Part shown: positions 46,081 through 57,212 of the stretch, piece after piece | How the letters are laid out: each line of letters starts with the position of its first letter | Position numbering within the stretch: the first letter of the stretch is position 1 | Assembly: GCA_047967505.1 (NCBI GenBank) | Contig: CM106539.1 | DNA: 64,000 nucleotides | From: Dipteris shenzhenensis | Lineage: Eukaryota > Polypodiophyta > Polypodiopsida > Gleicheniales | Reading direction: 5' to 3' (one strand) | Translations under genes and position numbers: made by a program | Notes under the pieces: generated by a model | What the model saw: the letters and a program-made list of their open reading frames with translations, nothing else | What the model was told of the DNA's origin: nothing | Databases searched by the model: none

Positions 46081-47583
46081 TTATTTTTGTTAAAAACAAA
46101 AGGTTATTTGGATTATATATGAGTGGGGAAAGATGATCTTGTTTGTCTTTTAGGATTGTTTCTAATTCAAGGTTTGTAATGAATTTTTATGTCCACAATC
46201 TTTTGGAGGGACGAGTCCACTTGGGATATTATTTTGTCCTAACTCACCAGCTTCATTGGGATGATGGACCACAGACCATCATTGTCTGCTGGCTAGGATG
46301 GATTTTCTATTAAGGGCAAAATGGGGACTATACATACACCTTTGTCTGCATTGTTGACAGCCCTTTGCGTCTGAGCAAGTACTCTAATGGATGAGGTGGG
46401 TTTTACCAGCATACATGTATAAAAGTTTTATGGCTTAATAATTATAGTCCCAAATTTATCTTTTTGTGTGATGTTGGTCTAGATATAATTGTTGGTACTC
46501 CGCTGTACATTCATAGTCAGTGCGAACGCAGCAGATGTGGAGTACCTGGCCATAGGCTTTTCCATGCATTACATGGCTGCAGGCTTTACCCTGCAGTACA
46601 TGGCCACAGACTTTTTCCTTAGGGATGTTTGTGTGTCTATTGTAGATTTTGTATGTTCAGTTATGACTTTGTTTGTGGATGTGTATTTGGACATATCAGT
46701 CAGTTCTTTGATGTAGCTATTGCATGTTCGAACATGTGACTCCACTTTCGAATGTAATATTTTGAAGTACTCTATCATAGAGAATGTTTGGGTTAGAGTA
46801 TGTTGCTTGCATTTCAATGTTTCTTTTGCTATATTGTTGGTTTAAGAGATCAGCATGCAAACCTTGCCAAGAGTGCTAGCTCTAACCATGACACAATTAA
46901 TAACTTTGGTGATGTTAGAAGTCTAATTTCAACCCTTTCCCTCAGGTATAACTAACATCCCTCTCTCTCACACACTCTCTGTCATTGTGTGTGTATTCAC
47001 CTTCTCCTTGATGTATAGAACGAAAATTTCCTTCAATTGAATCCGAATTGCATGCATATATGGAAAACGCATCTCTATCTCTATATATCTTATAGGGGAC
47101 GATGGCTCGGGGGAGGCTTGCAGAGGTTCGGGGAAGGCTCGTGGAGCTTCGAGGCGCTTTGGGGCTAAGGGAGGGATTGGGGAGGCTCAGGATGTGGAGC
47201 GGGATGGAGTTGGACCATTGGATCAGACGTAGAGTACAAGGTATGGCACATGGAGCACACACCAAACCAAGGCAGATGAAGACGCACAGTCAACGATGCT
47301 AACACATGGGGGACATAGCGAGGGACGCGATACGCATGACAGACTACTTTGGGGAGCACATTGCCACATGACACCGCAAAGTCGCGGACTACCACATGGC
47401 GCAAACTGTATTTGTGGATAGACGCAGACTACAATGGGGCACAGACTTCAGTAGTAGAGACCAACCAAAAATATCAGAGATGATGTCGTAGAGCAGAGGA
47501 GAAGGCAATACAGGCAGCACGGCGCTCGATGACATGGCAAAGGAGAGGACGACGCGCACCAAGTGGCTAATGAGCTATGACAC

Positions 47584-47585
<2 letters not shown>
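46081..47585. other. Anonymous DNA
   Basis: No element or gene recognised. CT/GT-rich short runs occur near 46960-47000. Confidence 0.35.
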
Positions 47586-47679
<94 letters not shown>

Positions 47680-47746
47680 GCAAGATAATGTGTCTTACTT
47701 GCGGAGAGAGAGAGAGAGAGAGGGGGGGCGGAGGGAGGGAGGGAGG

Positions 47747-47793
<47 letters not shown>

Positions 47794-47917
47794 CAAGAGA
47801 GAGCGAGAGAGAGAGAGAGGGGGGGACGTGACACACACACACACACATGCACGCACACACACACAACGAGAGTTAGAGAGGGAGGAGAGAGACAGAGACA
47901 GAGACAGAGAGAGGGGG

Positions 47918-47965
<48 letters not shown>

Positions 47966-47978
47966 GGGGGGAGGGAGG

Positions 47979-48040
<62 letters not shown>

Positions 48041-48156
48041 TAAGAGAGAGTTAGAGAGTTAGAGAGAGGGAGAGAGAGAGAGAGAGAGAGCGACACACAC
48101 ACACACAGAGCGCAATGAGAGAGAGAGAGAGAGCAACCAGAGCGAGAACGAGAGAG

Positions 48157-48206
<50 letters not shown>

Positions 48207-48222
48207 GAGCTAGAGAAAAGAT

Positions 48223-48283
<61 letters not shown>

Positions 48284-48313
48284 GAGCTAGAGAAAATATA
48301 GAGAGAGGGAGTG

Positions 48314-48372
<59 letters not shown>

Positions 48373-48400
48373 GAGCTAGAGAAAAGATAGAGAGAGAGAG

Positions 48401-48451
<51 letters not shown>
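47586..48451. repeat. Large compound (GA)n microsatellite
   Basis: About 865 bp of GA runs broken by (CA)n at 47831-47865 and 48091-48106, by GGGA runs, and by a higher-order unit with GAAGGGAGCTAGAGAAAAKA near 48203, 48280 and 48369. Arg/Glu or Ser/Leu frames across it are products of the repeat. Confidence 0.97.
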
Positions 48452-48453
<2 letters not shown>

Positions 48454-48497
48454 GGGGGGAGGGATGTTTTTGCATGTAACGAGGTAGGTTCAGAACA

Positions 48498-49052
48498 ATG
48501 GGAACCGAGGTCAAGGAACCCTTCGAACTAATCGAAAGTAGATACCATGAGATATTCACAAAACTACCCAAAAAGGATCTCCGATGATTACTAAATTTTG
48601 GAATGATGCCCGAGCTTTACAAAAGGCTTTTTGACAACCATGAAAGCTTGTGCTTGATCTTTCATGGATTGAAAGAATTGTATAGGTGAAGGGGATGATT
48701 GCCACCACTGACAAAGAGCAAAAGAAAGAAGGAAGGAGATCCTACAAAGGTGGTGGGCACACCAAAAGGAATTTCGAACCTTAGCAAAATCCCATAAATT
48801 GGAGGATTCATAAATATAGTTCGTCAGTGTTTGCCCTTAAAATTATGTGCATATATTAGGCTATCTGTAAAGTTTCAATGCAACTATAAGTTGATTATTT
48901 TTCTAACCAAGGCTCTTCGTCGACTTAAGTTTGCAAGATCCAATATCTACGTGCAAGAGGAGATTTATGATGTGAGAGATCTATTAAACAAGCCAAAGCT
49001 TGGGGACGTCCGTTCTAAAGCTTGGACCCATTTGATGATCCTATGTAGGTAG
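48498..49052 (+). pseudogene. Decayed ORF of unknown family
   Basis: One frame with only a few stops reads MGTEVKEPFELIESRYHEIF, LLNFGMMPELYKRLFDNHES, HGLKELY, and after stops ALRRLKFARSNIYVQEEIYD and LLNKPKLGDVRSKAW. The composition looks protein-like and the phase is kept across 550 bp. I do not recognise it. Confidence 0.35.
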
Positions 49053-49790
49053 ACTACCGAGCTCATTTTATTCCTTGAAATTAAACATAACCTTAGAGCT
49101 CAACCTTAAGATCGATTTCAAGGCAACCTTAGGTCCCAACCTTCAGACCTAATGGAGGCAACCTTCAATTCGGTCGTAGACAGGTCATGGAGCTGGTCTT
49201 TTTAATTCTTCACCTTTACTATTGTGCAACCAACCCATGAGGTGCCCTTATTTGATATTCTATCTATTGAAATTAATGACATTTTAGCATCTTGAGACCC
49301 TCATGAGTGGTCTCTAGTTCGTCGTAGACAGGTTACTCGTCAAAACAATGTGGGCAACGTAATCAACACTTACTTGATATTCTTGTCTATCTAAGGAAGC
49401 TGCACACTTGTTGGAGCTGAAAGGATAGAGTAGTGCATCTAGTGAAGTCACAAAGCTATGTGCACAGACCTTGAGGCTTGCGGGGCTTCAGAAATCTGTT
49501 TCAACAATGGAATACGTATAGGGTCACGCTGAGCAATTATCATTGCGGGACATCAGCGAGGCGTGTCCCTCAGCCACCTCTCTCTTAGTGGGTACCTCAG
49601 GATGGCTTTGTCAGAGATACAAAGGCGAGGCTCATCGGAAAGGATGGAATGCATTGCCCAAAAGGTGTACTGGAAGATTCCCTCCCGAAGGTATCAGAAA
49701 GGCGATCATTACTTTCATATAGATCATGTGAGTTCTCTCCACCTGTGTACTTAGAATTGGAGTGACCCTTTTAAAAGACGCTTAGTTTAA
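49053..49790. other. Upstream region of the PPR gene
   Basis: No conserved coding seen. Presumably holds promoter and 5' UTR of the PPR gene; no clear TATA box chosen. Confidence 0.3.
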
Positions 49791-52001
49791 ATGCTTAGCA
49801 GCCTAGTTTCTCTTATTCAATGGCCTTCTATCGTCATGCTTGCATGTTGTTTGGTCCGAGGTAGTTTTCTCTGGATTAGGAGCCCACAGCTTAGGCTGGC
49901 CATGCGCAGTCATTCCTTTGGTGCAGTCTACATGAAGTTGCCTCAGCTGAAGGAGTTTAAGGATGTTCATTTAAATGAGCTTCCAGTGCGCAAGACAAAC
50001 AATGTAATGCATATGTATGTGAAGAGTGGGAACATGTTGGATGCTCGTCATATTTTCGACAACATGCCAATGCGCAATGTGGTGTCATGGAACATCATGA
50101 TTCTAGGATATTCCAAGCATGAAGAGGGTGCACGGGCGTTGGAGTTGTATGCACGTATGCACCAGGAAAGTGTCCAACCAAACGATCGAACCTTTGTTGG
50201 AGCATTGAAGGCTTGCAGCAGCGTGGGAGCACTAGAAGAGGGAAAACCATTCGATGGAAAATGTGTGAAAATAGGATGCTTGGCCAAAGGTAGAGCCATT
50301 CACTCCCAAGTAGTGAACAGAGGCTTTGGGTCCGATGTCTTTGTGGGAACCACCTTGGTGCACATGTATGCAAAATGTGGAAGCATGGAGAATGCTAAGC
50401 ATGTTTTTGATAAATTGCCTCATCGTGATGTCGTTATGTGGACCACTATGATCCTGGGGTATTCTGAGCAAGGACAGTGTGCACTGGCTTTGGAATTCTA
50501 TGCACGGATGCACCAGGAAGGTGTCACAGCAGATCATCGAACCTTTGTTGGTTCACTCAAGGCTTGCAGTAGCCTGGTAACATTGGAAGAGGGGAAGGAG
50601 GTTGACAGGAAATTTGTGAAATCAGGATGCCTAGTAGCCAGTCGAGCCATGCACTCCCAAGTAGTGAAGCGTGGCTTTGAGTCGGATGTTTTTGTGGGAG
50701 CCACCTTGGTGGATGCGTATGCAAAATGTGGGAGCATGGAGGACGCTCAGCGTGTCTTTGTTGAATTGCCTCATCGTGATGTGGTTACGTGGACTACCAT
50801 GATTGTGGGCTATGCAGAGCAAGAAGACAGTGCACTTGCTTTAGAGTTGTATGCGTGGATGGATCAGGCAGGTGTCCAATCAAATTCTCGAACGTTTGTT
50901 GCCGCATTAAAGGCTTGTAGTAGCCTGACAACAGTGGAAAAAGGGAACCACATGCATGGAAAATTAGGAAAAACAGGAAGCCTAGCTAAAGTTCGAGCCC
51001 TACACTCCCGAATAGTAAAAACTGGCTTTCAATCAGATATTTTTGTAGCAACTACCTTATTGGATGTGTATGTGAAAAATGGAAGCATAGAGGATGCACG
51101 ACGGGCCTTTGATGAATTGCCTTGTCGGAATGTTGTTACATGGACTACCATAATCTTAGGGTATGCTGAACAAGAAGAAATTGAGGAGGCTTTTAGACTT
51201 TACGCACAGATGAAAGATCAAGGTCTGTTCCCAAATAGCATTACCTTTGTTGCCATCTTGAAAGCATGTGGCAACACAGCAGCTCTGGAAATTGGAAAGG
51301 GGCTCCACTCTCAAATTAGCAGGGCTGGTTTTGAGACTATTGGACTCGTGGCAACCAGCCTTGTTGACATGTACGCCAAATGTGGGAGCATGGTTGATGC
51401 CCAACTGTTGTTTGGTTCATTACCCGCAAGGGATATTGTTTCATGGAGTTCACTGATTGCAGGTTATGCCCACCAGGGTGATAGTGTAGTTGTGTTCCAC
51501 TTGTTTGAGAGAATGAGGCAGGAGGGCATACAACCAAATGGTGCCACATTTCTTAGTGTTCTTGGTGTATGCAGTCATGTGGGCGCAGTAAATGTGGGCC
51601 AGAAGTATTTTCAGGCTATGAGCAAACAATATGGCATTATTCCTTGTATTGAGCACTATACTTGCATGGTTGATCTCTTTGGCCGTGCAGGCCAGCTGGA
51701 TGCGGCAGTAACAATGGTGCAGAAGATGCCTTTCCAACCTGATGTTGTTGTATGGTTGACCATCTTGTTTGCTTGCCAAAAGTGGAAGAATGTAGAGGTT
51801 GGAAGGCATGCATTTGAACATGTTGTGAGACTGGATGGAAAACTTCATGCAGCATATGTGTTAATGGCAAATATATATGCTGATGCTCACATGCAGGAGG
51901 ACTGTGATAAGATTTGGGAAATGGGGAAGAATTCTCATGCATGGAAGAAGGCAGGACAGAGCAGGTCGACTGACCTTAGTGGAATGATGCATACATTTTA
52001 A
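49791..52001 (+). CDS. PLS-class pentatricopeptide repeat protein with E domain
   Basis: 736 codons without intron. The ATG follows an in-frame TAA (49788-49790). The first 50 residues have Arg and Ser but no acidic residue, fitting an organelle transit peptide. Repeats in P-L-S style follow (NVVSWNIMILGYSK..., FVGTTLVHMYAKCGSMENAKHVFDKLPHRDV...). Three of them have an extra insert of about 17 residues after LEEGK (near 150, 269 and 385). The E region is complete (VVWLTILFACQKWKNVEVGRHAFEH...AAYVLMANIYAD...KKAGQS) and ends at HTF-stop. Such proteins bind organelle RNA and direct C-to-U (or U-to-C) editing. The frame stops where a DYW domain would begin, and decayed DYW sequence lies just downstream. 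Confidence 0.9.
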   Translation: MLSSLVSLIQWPSIVMLACCLVRGSFLWIRSPQLRLAMRSHSFGAVYMKLPQLKEFKDVHLNELPVRKTNNVMHMYVKSGNMLDARHIFDNMPMRNVVSWNIMILGYSKHEEGARALELYARMHQESVQPNDRTFVGALKACSSVGALEEGKPFDGKCVKIGCLAKGRAIHSQVVNRGFGSDVFVGTTLVHMYAKCGSMENAKHVFDKLPHRDVVMWTTMILGYSEQGQCALALEFYARMHQEGVTADHRTFVGSLKACSSLVTLEEGKEVDRKFVKSGCLVASRAMHSQVVKRGFESDVFVGATLVDAYAKCGSMEDAQRVFVELPHRDVVTWTTMIVGYAEQEDSALALELYAWMDQAGVQSNSRTFVAALKACSSLTTVEKGNHMHGKLGKTGSLAKVRALHSRIVKTGFQSDIFVATTLLDVYVKNGSIEDARRAFDELPCRNVVTWTTIILGYAEQEEIEEAFRLYAQMKDQGLFPNSITFVAILKACGNTAALEIGKGLHSQISRAGFETIGLVATSLVDMYAKCGSMVDAQLLFGSLPARDIVSWSSLIAGYAHQGDSVVVFHLFERMRQEGIQPNGATFLSVLGVCSHVGAVNVGQKYFQAMSKQYGIIPCIEHYTCMVDLFGRAGQLDAAVTMVQKMPFQPDVVVWLTILFACQKWKNVEVGRHAFEHVVRLDGKLHAAYVLMANIYADAHMQEDCDKIWEMGKNSHAWKKAGQSRSTDLSGMMHTF

Positions 52002-52033
52002 AGTAGAAAGGCCTTTATTCAAATTAGGCATTT

Positions 52034-52260
52034 GTGTTGGACCCCATGTCATTGGAAGTGCATTGTGGACATAGGAAGAAGCTGGCTATTACTCTTGCCT
52101 TAATCAACACACCTGATTGGACACCCATATATATGCGAGTTGCAATTACGAGGATGGAAAGTGTTCTTATTGGAACTAATGGTGATGCTGGGCATTGGCA
52201 AAGTTTTTTGGTCAGACGATCCTTGGTGTCCATTTAACCATGGCTGAGTGGTTGTGGCAG
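52034..52260 (+). pseudogene. Decayed DYW deaminase domain after the PPR gene
   Basis: In a frame shifted from the PPR frame, LDPMSLEVHCGHRKKLAITLALINTPDWTPI matches the DYW pattern around the HxE zinc/catalytic site. Here the Glu is Lys (HRK at 52070-52078). The later C-x-x-CH zinc motif is not visible and no DYW end is found. About 100 bp of the domain start appear deleted between the stop at 52001 and this block. Confidence 0.7.
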
Positions 52261-53632
52261 ATCCAATACTAATTTTGGAGAGTTGGCTGCCATTATGTCA
52301 GGTTTGGTGAAGGGAACGTCAAATTCTTCATCTTCCACCTAGCATTGGTGATGGTTGTCATGGATTATCGACCGAAAAGTCAGGTAGCCGATGCTAAGAA
52401 TGGAGGGCCACCCACTAGCTTATTGGAAGTTAGGGGTAAGTCCCCACCTGTGAGCCCCCATATGAGGACATGGGGGAATCAGATCGTTAGGAGGGATGGG
52501 TCTGAGAGAGCTGTAGTGTGGGCATATACCTGGGTGCCACATGGGCATATGAATGGGCTGCCATGTGGGCAGCAAACAGGCTGCCATATGGGCAGCATGG
52601 ACAGCAGATGTCTGTGATGTAGCCATGTGGGGCTGCTGCATAGGCCAGCATATAGTGCTGGCAGTGGTCAAGGCAGAATATAAAGCTTATGCAAACCCTG
52701 GAGTGGGCAGATTGGCTGGGGCTCAGCCTAGCAATAGGCATGGCCTTTTATAGGTAAAGGAGGTGGCCCTGATCGGCCTGGACAGGTCAGCCAGGAATGC
52801 AGGTTGGCAGGACCCTCGTCAGGGTTGGAGGTCAGGCCTTATAATAGTCAGCCCAATTTGGGTTGGCAGAATGCTTATTTGGCTGCCCAGACCGGGGGGG
52901 GGGCAGGGGGGGCTTTCAGTCTTATCGAAAGAACCCCATGGGGGTTCATTTGACATTTCAGCCAAGAGTCATCTAGGGCACTCTTGTGTGCAGACCAACA
53001 GCCTGGTTGGCGAGCAACTGGGAGTGCATAAGACAGTCAGCCGCTGTGGCTCTTCCTTGGGCAGCTACTGAAGCCTAGTGAGGCATGCAACAGTTTAGAG
53101 AAGCTCCATAGAAGAGGGTGCAGCATACTCAGCTCATTGCGGTACCTTACCTCAGCCGAGATTTGCTGCAGGTGTCGGTACATGTTTTCTACAGGTTTTG
53201 TACTTAATTCATATATTTATACATTAGATCTGAATGCATTTGTATCTATAAGTGTGCACACATGTGAAGCGACATAGGTGGTGTGTAGTATCCTGGCAAT
53301 TCCTTCCGCCTTAGGTGACTTGTGATCAAAGTGTTCTATTTGATGCAAAGTCATTGTTATAATGTGGTATCTGAGCTTGAGTTCGTTTGCAGGAGGAGGC
53401 TCAGGAGATCTTTTGGGGGGGGGGGGCTATCATCAGGCAACACACTCTAGAGGAGGAGTTATCAGCAGTTTAACCCAGCTTCCTTGTGCTCACCTTGAGC
53501 TTTGTTTTGCCCACAGTTTGTGGAGGAATAAAGTCTGAGTTTCCTCTTCTTACTCCCTCTCTATCTCTGGTATCCTATGCTTGAACACACAGTTCTCTAT
53601 GCATCCACAATAGCATCTGCATGTATCTCATG
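52261..53632. other. Region without clear gene; possible LTR trace
   Basis: TGGTATCTGAGC at about 53363 differs by one base from the tRNA-Met primer site of copia elements, and the DNA before it looks LTR-like, but no LTR pair or coding was found. G-runs occur near 52890-52914 and at 53417. Confidence 0.25.
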
Positions 53633-53844
53633 CACGCAGTCGGTTTTCCTTTTGATTGCTACAGGCCGCATTGTCACAGATACAATGTTCCAAATCCCAT
53701 GAATGAGAATAGACCCAGAACTGTAAACTCTATACTGACACGCAGTCGGTTTTCCTTTTGATTGCTACAGGCCGCATTGTCACAGATACAATGTTCCAAA
53801 TCCCATGAATGAGAATAGACCCAGAACTGTAAACTCTATACTGA
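53633..53844. repeat. Perfect 106-bp tandem duplication
   Basis: Unit 53633-53738 is repeated at 53739-53844 without any difference that I can see (CACGCAGTCGGTTTTCC...CTCTATACTGA). Very recent, or an assembly artefact. Confidence 0.95.
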
Positions 53845-54404
53845 CAAGGTCCTTTAAAAGAACCGTAAACAACATTTTCTTTAAAGCCTCTGTTCGGCCT
53901 CACAGGTCATCTCTTTCGGCCTGAACTTCAGCCAGTTGGGACTAGAACTGGCCCTCTGCATCCTCCTCCTACCTTAGCTCTTTAAATACTGTTGCTACCC
54001 GCTTCTGCTCAATGGAGAGCATGGCCTTGGCAGATTCACACTCACGCTATGACTTTTGGAGATTGATCACCAGCTCCTCTACATCCCTGTTCATGTGTTT
54101 CAAATCATGGTTGTATGAGTCTTTAGGTGTATAGCATTTGAAGTGTACCTTAAATTTTAATTTTTTTCAGTTGAAAAAAAGAGGGGGAAGGAGAGTAAAA
54201 CTATTCACACGAAATGTAGAGAAGCAAATGAAACACAAATGGTCTAAACCATCACATGTAACCATAAACAATATGAAATAGTGATTGAGAGAAAAGAACT
54301 AAGAGAAGACTGATAAATACATCATGAAATCTGATCAAAATACATCTTGTGCAGTACATACTATTGCCTGCATATGATCAAAACATGAAAGTCTAGACTC
54401 TACA

Positions 54405-55935
54405 TCAAGCCCAAGGCTTCTCATCACTATATAAAATTGCTGAATCGTGAGACTCAGTATCAACATCATCACTGTCTTCATCTGTGTCCTCTGATGAGGA
54501 CCCCAAGTCTCCATGATCCACACAATCTCCTTCGTCATCATACTTAGGGTCCCTAGTCTGTCTTGGGTCTGGCTCAGACTCTGACTCCACCCCCCCTCTG
54601 CCTCCTCAGTCTCTATCTTTGCCTGTGGATCCTCCTCATGGTCAGCAATGATACGATGTCCACAAAGGTCTACTCTCGAGGTATGCCCCCATGTGCATAA
54701 GCTCGAGTAGCACATCCACCTCGACCTTCTTGTCTGATAGTACATCCTCGACCTCCTTGCCTTATACGTACAATGCCTCCCCCATGCCCTCGAAGTCCTC
54801 AAGATCATATCCATGTGACCCAAGGATCAATAGCCTCTAGATCCCTGAGAAATTGGAGCATACAAGGCTTCCTCAGCCTCATCCTGTGGAGACTGCTCAG
54901 GAGCTTTTGTGGTATCTATGTTCGTAATGTCCACCTACATAGAAAATTAAAATTTAATACTTATCACCATCAAGTTCTGACCTTATGAAGCGAGCTGCAA
55001 ATTCTTTAAAACTTCAAAGTTTAAACTTTACTTGCATGGGACTGTCGATAGCCTCGGACTTCTTCACCAGAGAGGTTTGTGCGACAATAAACCAACCTCT
55101 CCAACTGTGAAGTACTCAATCTATTTCGAATCTTCATATGAATAAGCAAGTAGGAACTCTAATTCCTCTCGCAAGCTCCAGGCTCCAGCCAAGCAATTGC
55201 AGCATACCATTTCATCATCCATGAATCTTTTACAAAGTTGAGACATCAATTATGATATATCATTCAACAAAGTTATTACGAGAATTACCCGTGAGAGCAC
55301 TCTCGATGGCAGTGCTTGTAGGTTGGGAGTAGGATATCCATACATCTCCCACCATGAGATTGGTCGTGCACATGCCTCTGGTCTCTTAGAGGTAGCACTA
55401 CAAAAAGAGAGACCCAGATTATTCTCATGTAGTTGGACAACTCCATGTCCAAAAGTAAGCGGTCCTGCTATGGGTATATGTAGACAATATACTCATCTTG
55501 CACTTGAAGCAATGTGGCATCTGCAAACGTCTCAAGGCTCTTAAAGAAGGGATGGAGTAGGGTAGCCATACCATGGATAGGCCGGCACATCCGTTTCCAC
55601 CCCGTATGCAAATGTCAAATAGAAAGAGTAAAGAGAAATTTCAAAATTTCAAATTTTCAAAATTATATTAATTTATACGTATATTGACCATGGTATATAG
55701 CTTAAGCCTCACAAATCATAAGGACATCATAAAAGAGAAATACCTCTCTCTAGCCAAGTCACATTGCCATCAATCTGTGAACTTGCCAATATAGTGATGT
55801 ACCAAGCATAAGGTTCCATGTCAGTCAACCGTAGAAATCTGCCATGGCTTTAATGATAATATGCACCTCATTCCAAAAGTCCTCTTCTAGGCAAAGGCAC
55901 TGCATGGCTCTACTCTCTGGAAGAGAGGACTAAGT
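54405..55935 (-). mobile_element. hAT transposase relic, C-terminal half with introns
   Basis: Minus-strand pieces in hAT order: DFWNEVHIIIKAM (about 55890), SWWEMYGYPTPNLQALPSRVLSR (55370-55290), GACERN-stop-SSYLLIHMKIRNRLSTSQLERLVYCRTNL (about 55180-55070), SPMQ-VDITNIDTTK, an RGG-like basic part, and an acidic tail to 54405 (SSSEDTDEDSDDVDTES). The CERNW and H-x-K-RNRL-LVY motifs belong to the hAT C-terminal dimerisation domain. GTAATTC after VLSR and a GCAAGTAAAG...TTCTATGTAG pair suggest introns. Stops (Trp of CERNW is TAG) show decay. Terminal repeats were not found. Confidence 0.75.
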
Positions 55936-56042
55936 TGACACCTTTTTTTTGAGGGGTAGAACACACTCTGAACCATACACAAGAAAACACGGTATTCTAT
56001 GCTCATTTTAGTTTGTGGTAACTTTTGATCCTATACTCTGTG

Positions 56043-57000
56043 TCAAACGTTAACAAACTTTTGCAGGATGGCTCCCAAGACCTTATTATTACTTTTTACT
56101 TGCCTGTTTGCCTTGGGATTATAAGGGGTTACTGCCCAATGCACAATAGACAGTCTTTCCATGATCGACTCTATCAACTCATTCATGAAATGAGTGCCTC
56201 GATTAGTTACTATCTGTTTAGCTACTCCAAATTCGGATGGACAAAAAAGCATCGTTCTTCACCGTTGCTATTGCCTGTATGCCCATTTGATTAAGTAGTC
56301 AGTCGCAATCAACATGTACCATTTTCCCCAGGAATAGTGAGAGCAACGGGTCAGACAAAATCAATCCCCTAATTTTTAAAAGATATAAGCGTCAAACTAG
56401 GGGTCAAGGGTCGATTTTGATTGTCTAAATTTTTTAAACATGTTTGAAGCTATCTTCATGATTGTCAGCCAATAGTACGCAGCCAGCAAAATCTTTGCAC
56501 TGTGGCTTGGGCACCAAAATGTCCCCCGCAAGACGACTCATGCAATTCCTACAGGATTAAGGGTATCTCTCGATCAACAACGCATCTTTAGTATACACCT
56601 TCGGGGCCCATTCCATAAGAAGTCCCCCAATTACACTAAGCCATTCTGATTGGACCACCAACTTCCTCCTTTGATTTTGATCGTAACGATGAGGAATCTC
56701 ACTGCCAAGTTTTCACCAATAACCGCATACATGTCCATTCTCAATAGATCTTGGCTAGGCCAAATTCCTTTAAACTACAAAGTCTCTTCATGACATTCTA
56801 AATCATCCAAAAGTTGATCTCATCACTTTGACACAAAAATCTAGCACTCGCTACAATCTTGGTGGCTTGGTTGTTAAATCATGATTAAAGTTTTCTAGAA
56901 TAAGAATCCACTTCATCAAACGATCTAGAGGTTGCAACTTATTCATAATCGACTTGTGTGCCTCTATCTAGACAAAGAAGATCACTTTGGCTTTGTGTAT
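56043..57000 (-). mobile_element. Gypsy relic: RNase H end and integrase
   Basis: MNKLQPLDRLMKWILILENF near 56950, CGGHFGAQAT (zinc finger) near 56530, then GIDFV, LIATDYLIKWA and an open frame 56252-56043 with FGVAKQIVTNRGTHFMNELIESI and VTPYNPKANRQVKSNNKVLGAIL. Two catalytic residues have changed (TDRG to TNRG, GQVES to RQVKS). It is a family separate from B-E. Confidence 0.75.
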
Positions 57001-57212
57001 GTAATGTCTTAGTTTTTACGAGTACTGAACCTGTGCTTTGCACGGGCAAAGATGCATGCCCATCCTCAAACCACTCAGGTGGATCTTTTAACCCATGGCT
57101 CTGAGACCTTCCATCTCCTCCTTTCATTCCATTAACCTTCCATCTGCCTAGATCAACCGGCCTGCTTAGACCCAAACACAGTAAGCAAGTAAGGCAAGGT
57201 AGAACAGTTTCA

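Noticed and set aside
47534-48102. Long Arg/Glu and Ser/Leu open frames on both strands
   Set aside because: They are translations of the GA microsatellite; the composition is a direct product of the repeat.
50095-50822. Minus-strand frames across the PPR gene
   Set aside because: Mirror images of the repeats; the plus strand has a complete PPR array.
53363-53375. TGGTATCTGAGC as a copia primer site
   Set aside because: One mismatch, no LTR pair and no copia coding next to it; kept only as a note.
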